Made by a program: the position numbers and the translations under genes | In this document: positions 61,081 through 64,000 of the stretch, piece by piece | How the letters are laid out: each line of letters opens with the position of its first letter | How positions within the stretch are numbered: position 1 is the first letter of the stretch | The notes under the pieces: generated by a model | What the model saw: the letters and a program-made list of their open reading frames with translations, nothing else | Told to the model about the DNA's origin: nothing | Databases searched by the model: none | Assembly: GCF_003363755.1 (NCBI RefSeq) | Contig: NZ_CP031396.1 | Coordinates: 6,046,501 to 6,110,500 of the forward strand | Reading direction: 5' to 3' | DNA length: 64,000 nucleotides | From: Pseudomonas protegens | GTDB taxonomy: Bacteria; Pseudomonadota; Gammaproteobacteria; Pseudomonadales; Pseudomonadaceae

Positions 61081-61839
61081 TCAGCGTTTGCTGGCCACGG
61101 GGACGGCAGTGCAGGTACTGATTGCGCAGCTGAACTGCAGCTGTGGGCGGCCGCCGTAGTCATTGACATAGGTCAGCACTGGCTGGTTGCCCAGCACTTT
61201 GCTGCTCACGCCCAGGTCGAGCTGGCCACTGGGTTCGATCATCAGTGGCTTGAAGCCGGCTGCTCCGTCGGCCTTGAGGTCGGGCGCTGCATCGATCAGC
61301 GTGACGTAATAGGGCGTTGGGTTGTTCACCAGGTAGCGGTCCTGCTGGCGGGTGAGGGTCAGCTTTTCCTGCCAGGGGGCTTCATTGACGCCGGCCCGTG
61401 GAGCAATCGCTGCGGGCCGGTAGAACAGTTTGACCCGCGTTTGCAGGGCGATTTGCAGCGTATTGGGTTTGTCGCTGCGTGGAGGGATCTCGCGTAGGTT
61501 GAAGTAGAACAGCGATTCGCGATCCTGGGGCAACCGGGTCAGCTCCGGCAGCCCCTGGATTTTCACCTGGCTGTTGGCTCCAGCTTCCAGGCGCTGGATT
61601 GGCGGTACCACCACCAGTGGGCTGGTGATCTTTTCGGCCTGTTCGTTTTCGATCCAGGCTTGGGCCAGGTAGGGCAACTGGGTGTTTTGGTTGCTGATGC
61701 CGAGGCTGACCGATTTCTCGCCTCCTGTGAAAATTACCCGAGTGCGGTCCAGCGATACGGCGGCCAGGCTGGCTTGCGCCGCGCAAATGCTCAGCAGGGC
61801 GAGCAGGGATAAGGTGGTGCGTTTGTAGCAAGTTTTCAT
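61081..61839 (-). CDS. Periplasmic fimbrial chaperone
   Basis: This 252-residue PapD-like chaperone has a signal peptide (CAAQASLA) and two Ig-like domains. The first carries LDRTRVIFTGGEKSVSLGI and the signature region LFYFNLREIPPRSDKPN. The second holds KLFYRPAAI with the conserved Arg/Lys cleft context. It binds pilin subunits by donor-strand complementation in the periplasm and hands them to the usher. AGGT lies 7 nt before the ATG. It is 21 bp after the usher gene. Confidence 0.9.
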   Translation of the reverse strand: MKTCYKRTTLSLLALLSICAAQASLAAVSLDRTRVIFTGGEKSVSLGISNQNTQLPYLAQAWIENEQAEKITSPLVVVPPIQRLEAGANSQVKIQGLPELTRLPQDRESLFYFNLREIPPRSDKPNTLQIALQTRVKLFYRPAAIAPRAGVNEAPWQEKLTLTRQQDRYLVNNPTPYYVTLIDAAPDLKADGAAGFKPLMIEPSGQLDLGVSSKVLGNQPVLTYVNDYGGRPQLQFSCAISTCTAVPVASKR

Positions 61840-61860
61840 GAAGTTACCTGGTGTAGTGAG

Positions 61861-64000
61861 TCAAGCAGTGGCGTTATCTGGGTCGCTGGTCGGCAGGCAG
61901 AGCAGCTCCAGTTGTCGGCCGGGCGAAACCACCTGCTCGGGTAGGGTGAAGTGGCAGCGCGCGCTGCCATCCCAATACAGAGACATGAGCTCGCCCGGTT
62001 TCATACCGCTCAGGTAGGTCGAACCGTCCTCGCCGACGATGCCGGTTTCCTGACCGCGGCTGTTCTGTACCGAGGCACCGAAGGGTGGCACGCGGTGGTT
62101 GGTCATGCGAATCACGACCATGGCCTTGTGGCCGGCGATCAGATCAAAGCGGCGGTAACCGATCGCCCCTTCAGTCAGGGTCGCCTGGGTGACGGACTGA
62201 GTGGCTTCGACATCCTCGGCCAGGCTGTCCAGCACGATGTTGGCCTGGTTGCGGTAGTAGCTGTTGATGTCGGTCACTACGGCCTTGCCGAAACGGTTGG
62301 TGCGTGTGACTGCGCCGTTTCCGCGCACTGGCACGTCGGCAACGCCTTGGGTATCGATCAGCAGCCGGGTGCCGCCCATGATGTTGCTGCGGTGCAGCGC
62401 TGCGCCTTGGCCGGTAATCGTCGCTCCGCCTTGCAGGGACAACCCGGCCGAGGTGTACTCGTCGGCTTGGTAGCTGGCCCTGGCCACAACCTCTGCCTGG
62501 TCGCCGTCATGGGACAGGTAGCCGCTGGCGGTTTGACCGCTTGAAGCCTGTCCGACGCTGACCATGTAGTGGTTGCGTTCATCGATCTGGTCGTAATAGC
62601 TCAGGTTATGTGAGGTGTCGCCGCGGTTGACCGACGAGCTGTAGCTGATCGAGCCATTACTGTCCCAGGGGATGTTGACCGACAGGTAGGCACCGTCATC
62701 GGCGGTGCCGTTGCCCTTGTTCTGGTAAGCGGTCAGCGACAGGCTGAGGTTTTTCAGGCTGCCGACATTGAAGTAGCGCGACAACGACAGGCTGTAGCGA
62801 TCGCTCGTCCGGCTGTTCCAGTACGTCTGGTGGTTGTAGTTGAAGTACAGGCTGAGCGCGGAATCTCGAAACTGCTTGCTCAAGGTCGCGGTATACAACT
62901 CTTTACTCTGGTTAAACGACTGGCTGTCACGCCGGGCCTCGATGAATTCGCTCATGCTCAGGTAGTTCTGCTCGGAGAACCGGTAGCCTGCGAAGGTGAC
63001 CTGGCTGTCGTACTCATCGAAGCGCTTGGAATAGCTGGCACGGTAGGATTTGCCGCTCAGCGTGTCGTCCTGCAGCGTCGCGCGCGACTGGGTGACGTCG
63101 AACGACAGTGCACCGAAGGCCATCAGGTCGCGGCCCACGCCCACGGCCAGCGAACCGTAGTCCTCGGCGCCGAGGCTCCCGCCATACAGCGACCAGCCGT
63201 TGCTCACCCCCCAGGAAAACTCACCGGTGGCGAACGCCGGCCCATCCATCTGGTGCTCCCAGTCGGAGGGTTTGCCTGCGGCAAGCTTGTAGCGAACGGT
63301 ACCGGGACGGGTTAGGTAGGGGATGCTGGCGGTGTCCAATTGGAACTCTTGGACGCTGCCGTCCTGTTCCTCGACGCGCACGTTAAGCTGGCCGGAGACT
63401 GCATCGTTGAGGTCCTGGATACGAAAAGCCCCAGGTGGCACCTGTGTGTCGTAGAGCACCCGGCCTTGTTGGCGAATCACCACGCGCGCGTTGGTCCGCG
63501 CCACACCAGTGATTTCCGGGGCATACCCCCTGAGGTTGGGGGGTAACATGTTGTCGTTGCTGCTCAGGTTGGCGCCGGTGTATCGGAAGCTGCCGAACAC
63601 GCTGGAGTCCAGATAGTCTTCACCGAGTATCAGGTTCGAACGTAGCGAAGGCACGGCGCGTTGCGCATAAAAACGGCTCCAGGCGAACTCGTTGTTTGAT
63701 GGCTGGTCGTCACTGCGTTGCACCTGGGTCTGCCAGTCACCGCGCAGGCGCCATGCGCCTAGGTTGATCCCCATGGTGCCGTTGCCGCTGAGGGAGTCGC
63801 TGCGGCCTTTACCGCGTTTGCGCTCGGTGGTCTGGGCGTTGACGTTGTAGTCGAACAGCACCCCGGAAATGCCGTCGTCCCAGCGCGAGGGCGGGTCCCA
63901 GTTGGGTGAGCTGTATTCGAGCTGGTCCTGAGGGATGCTCACGTACAGCGCCGAATTGCCCAGGTTGCCACGTGCCTGCATGCCGGGAACGCTGGTCAGG
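61861..64000 (-). CDS. Fimbrial outer-membrane usher (5' end outside window)
   Basis: The frame is open to the right edge; about 712 residues of the usher are visible. It shows the 24-strand barrel region, the plug (RGYAPEITGVARTNARVVIR), and the C-terminal domains with GNGAVTRTNRFGKAVVTDI and GEDGSTYLSGM. Ushers receive chaperone-subunit complexes and build the fibre across the outer membrane. The N-terminal chaperone-binding domain is outside the window. Gene order usher-chaperone-subunits-adhesin suggests a major pilin and perhaps another chaperone upstream. Confidence 0.9.
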   Translation of the reverse strand, partial: LTSVPGMQARGNLGNSALYVSIPQDQLEYSSPNWDPPSRWDDGISGVLFDYNVNAQTTERKRGKGRSDSLSGNGTMGINLGAWRLRGDWQTQVQRSDDQPSNNEFAWSRFYAQRAVPSLRSNLILGEDYLDSSVFGSFRYTGANLSSNDNMLPPNLRGYAPEITGVARTNARVVIRQQGRVLYDTQVPPGAFRIQDLNDAVSGQLNVRVEEQDGSVQEFQLDTASIPYLTRPGTVRYKLAAGKPSDWEHQMDGPAFATGEFSWGVSNGWSLYGGSLGAEDYGSLAVGVGRDLMAFGALSFDVTQSRATLQDDTLSGKSYRASYSKRFDEYDSQVTFAGYRFSEQNYLSMSEFIEARRDSQSFNQSKELYTATLSKQFRDSALSLYFNYNHQTYWNSRTSDRYSLSLSRYFNVGSLKNLSLSLTAYQNKGNGTADDGAYLSVNIPWDSNGSISYSSSVNRGDTSHNLSYYDQIDERNHYMVSVGQASSGQTASGYLSHDGDQAEVVARASYQADEYTSAGLSLQGGATITGQGAALHRSNIMGGTRLLIDTQGVADVPVRGNGAVTRTNRFGKAVVTDINSYYRNQANIVLDSLAEDVEATQSVTQATLTEGAIGYRRFDLIAGHKAMVVIRMTNHRVPPFGASVQNSRGQETGIVGEDGSTYLSGMKPGELMSLYWDGSARCHFTLPEQVVSPGRQLELLCLPTSDPDNATA

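Noticed and set aside
1..64000. CRISPR arrays, complete prophage or integrative element
   Set aside because: No regularly spaced repeats, cas genes, integrase or phage structural genes were seen. The palindromic repeats are REP-like and irregularly spaced.

Overview
The window reads as chromosomal DNA of a fluorescens-group Pseudomonas (P. protegens/P. chlororaphis type). This is inferred from the high G+C, the codon use, several families of Pseudomonas REP-like repeats, and gene content: a puu/spu polyamine locus with a PotFGHI-type transporter, a RocS1/RocR/RocA1-like regulator set beside chaperone-usher fimbriae, and a PchR-like regulator. No tRNA, rRNA or CRISPR array was seen.

Left part (0-37.5 kb): mostly ordinary metabolic genes. 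In order these are a partial PhoD-like phosphatase; a lysA-like decarboxylase with a divergent LysR regulator; a small unknown gene; an unknown two-gene membrane module flanked by a decayed thiolase fragment; CoA-transferase plus thiolase (acetoacetate use) with a LysR regulator; a sirtuin; a PchR-like AraC regulator divergent from an MFS transporter over a possible Fur box; a CHASE3-type chemoreceptor; an LTA-synthase-like sulfatase. A predicted extracytosolic flavinylation operon follows (DUF2271 carrying a DGISGAS motif, PepSY-flavodoxin reductase, ApbE, and perhaps a VIT-type metal transporter), divergent from an OmpR/QseC-type two-component pair. Then come a CBS protein, sarcosine oxidase, and the polyamine region: ABC transporter and puuD leftward, puuA-puuC-puuB-puuR rightward.

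Middle part (37.5-51.5 kb): an accessory island rich in orphan immunity genes and toxin scars. It holds a PoNi-like immunity protein; an unknown protein; a secreted protein with a near-perfect ubiquitin domain joined to a truncated autotransporter-type barrel; a lipoprotein; a DUF4239 membrane protein; an Im9-like immunity gene with the last codons of its HNH nuclease partner; a 2-oxoglutarate oxygenase fused to a seven-bladed WD40 propeller with its own TetR regulator and an HD hydrolase; two related Pseudomonas-specific loci, one reduced to a scar; a transporter; an epimerase with a MerR regulator; and a C-terminal toxin stub followed by an A+T-rich putative immunity gene.

Right part (51.7-64 kb): a BvgS-like hybrid kinase (two periplasmic solute-binding domains, PAS, kinase, receiver, HPt), a receiver-EAL phosphodiesterase and a divergent LuxR-type response regulator. 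After 1 kb holding a dead IS5-family transposase lies a leftward fimbrial operon: usher (cut by the window edge), chaperone, a pilin gene reduced to its signal peptide and last strand, three minor subunits and an MrpH-like tip adhesin. The regulators probably control these fimbriae.

The most unusual item is the ubiquitin-autotransporter fusion at 39347-40315. It keeps all seven ubiquitin lysines but has Arg at the Ile44 position and lacks the C-terminal Gly-Gly.
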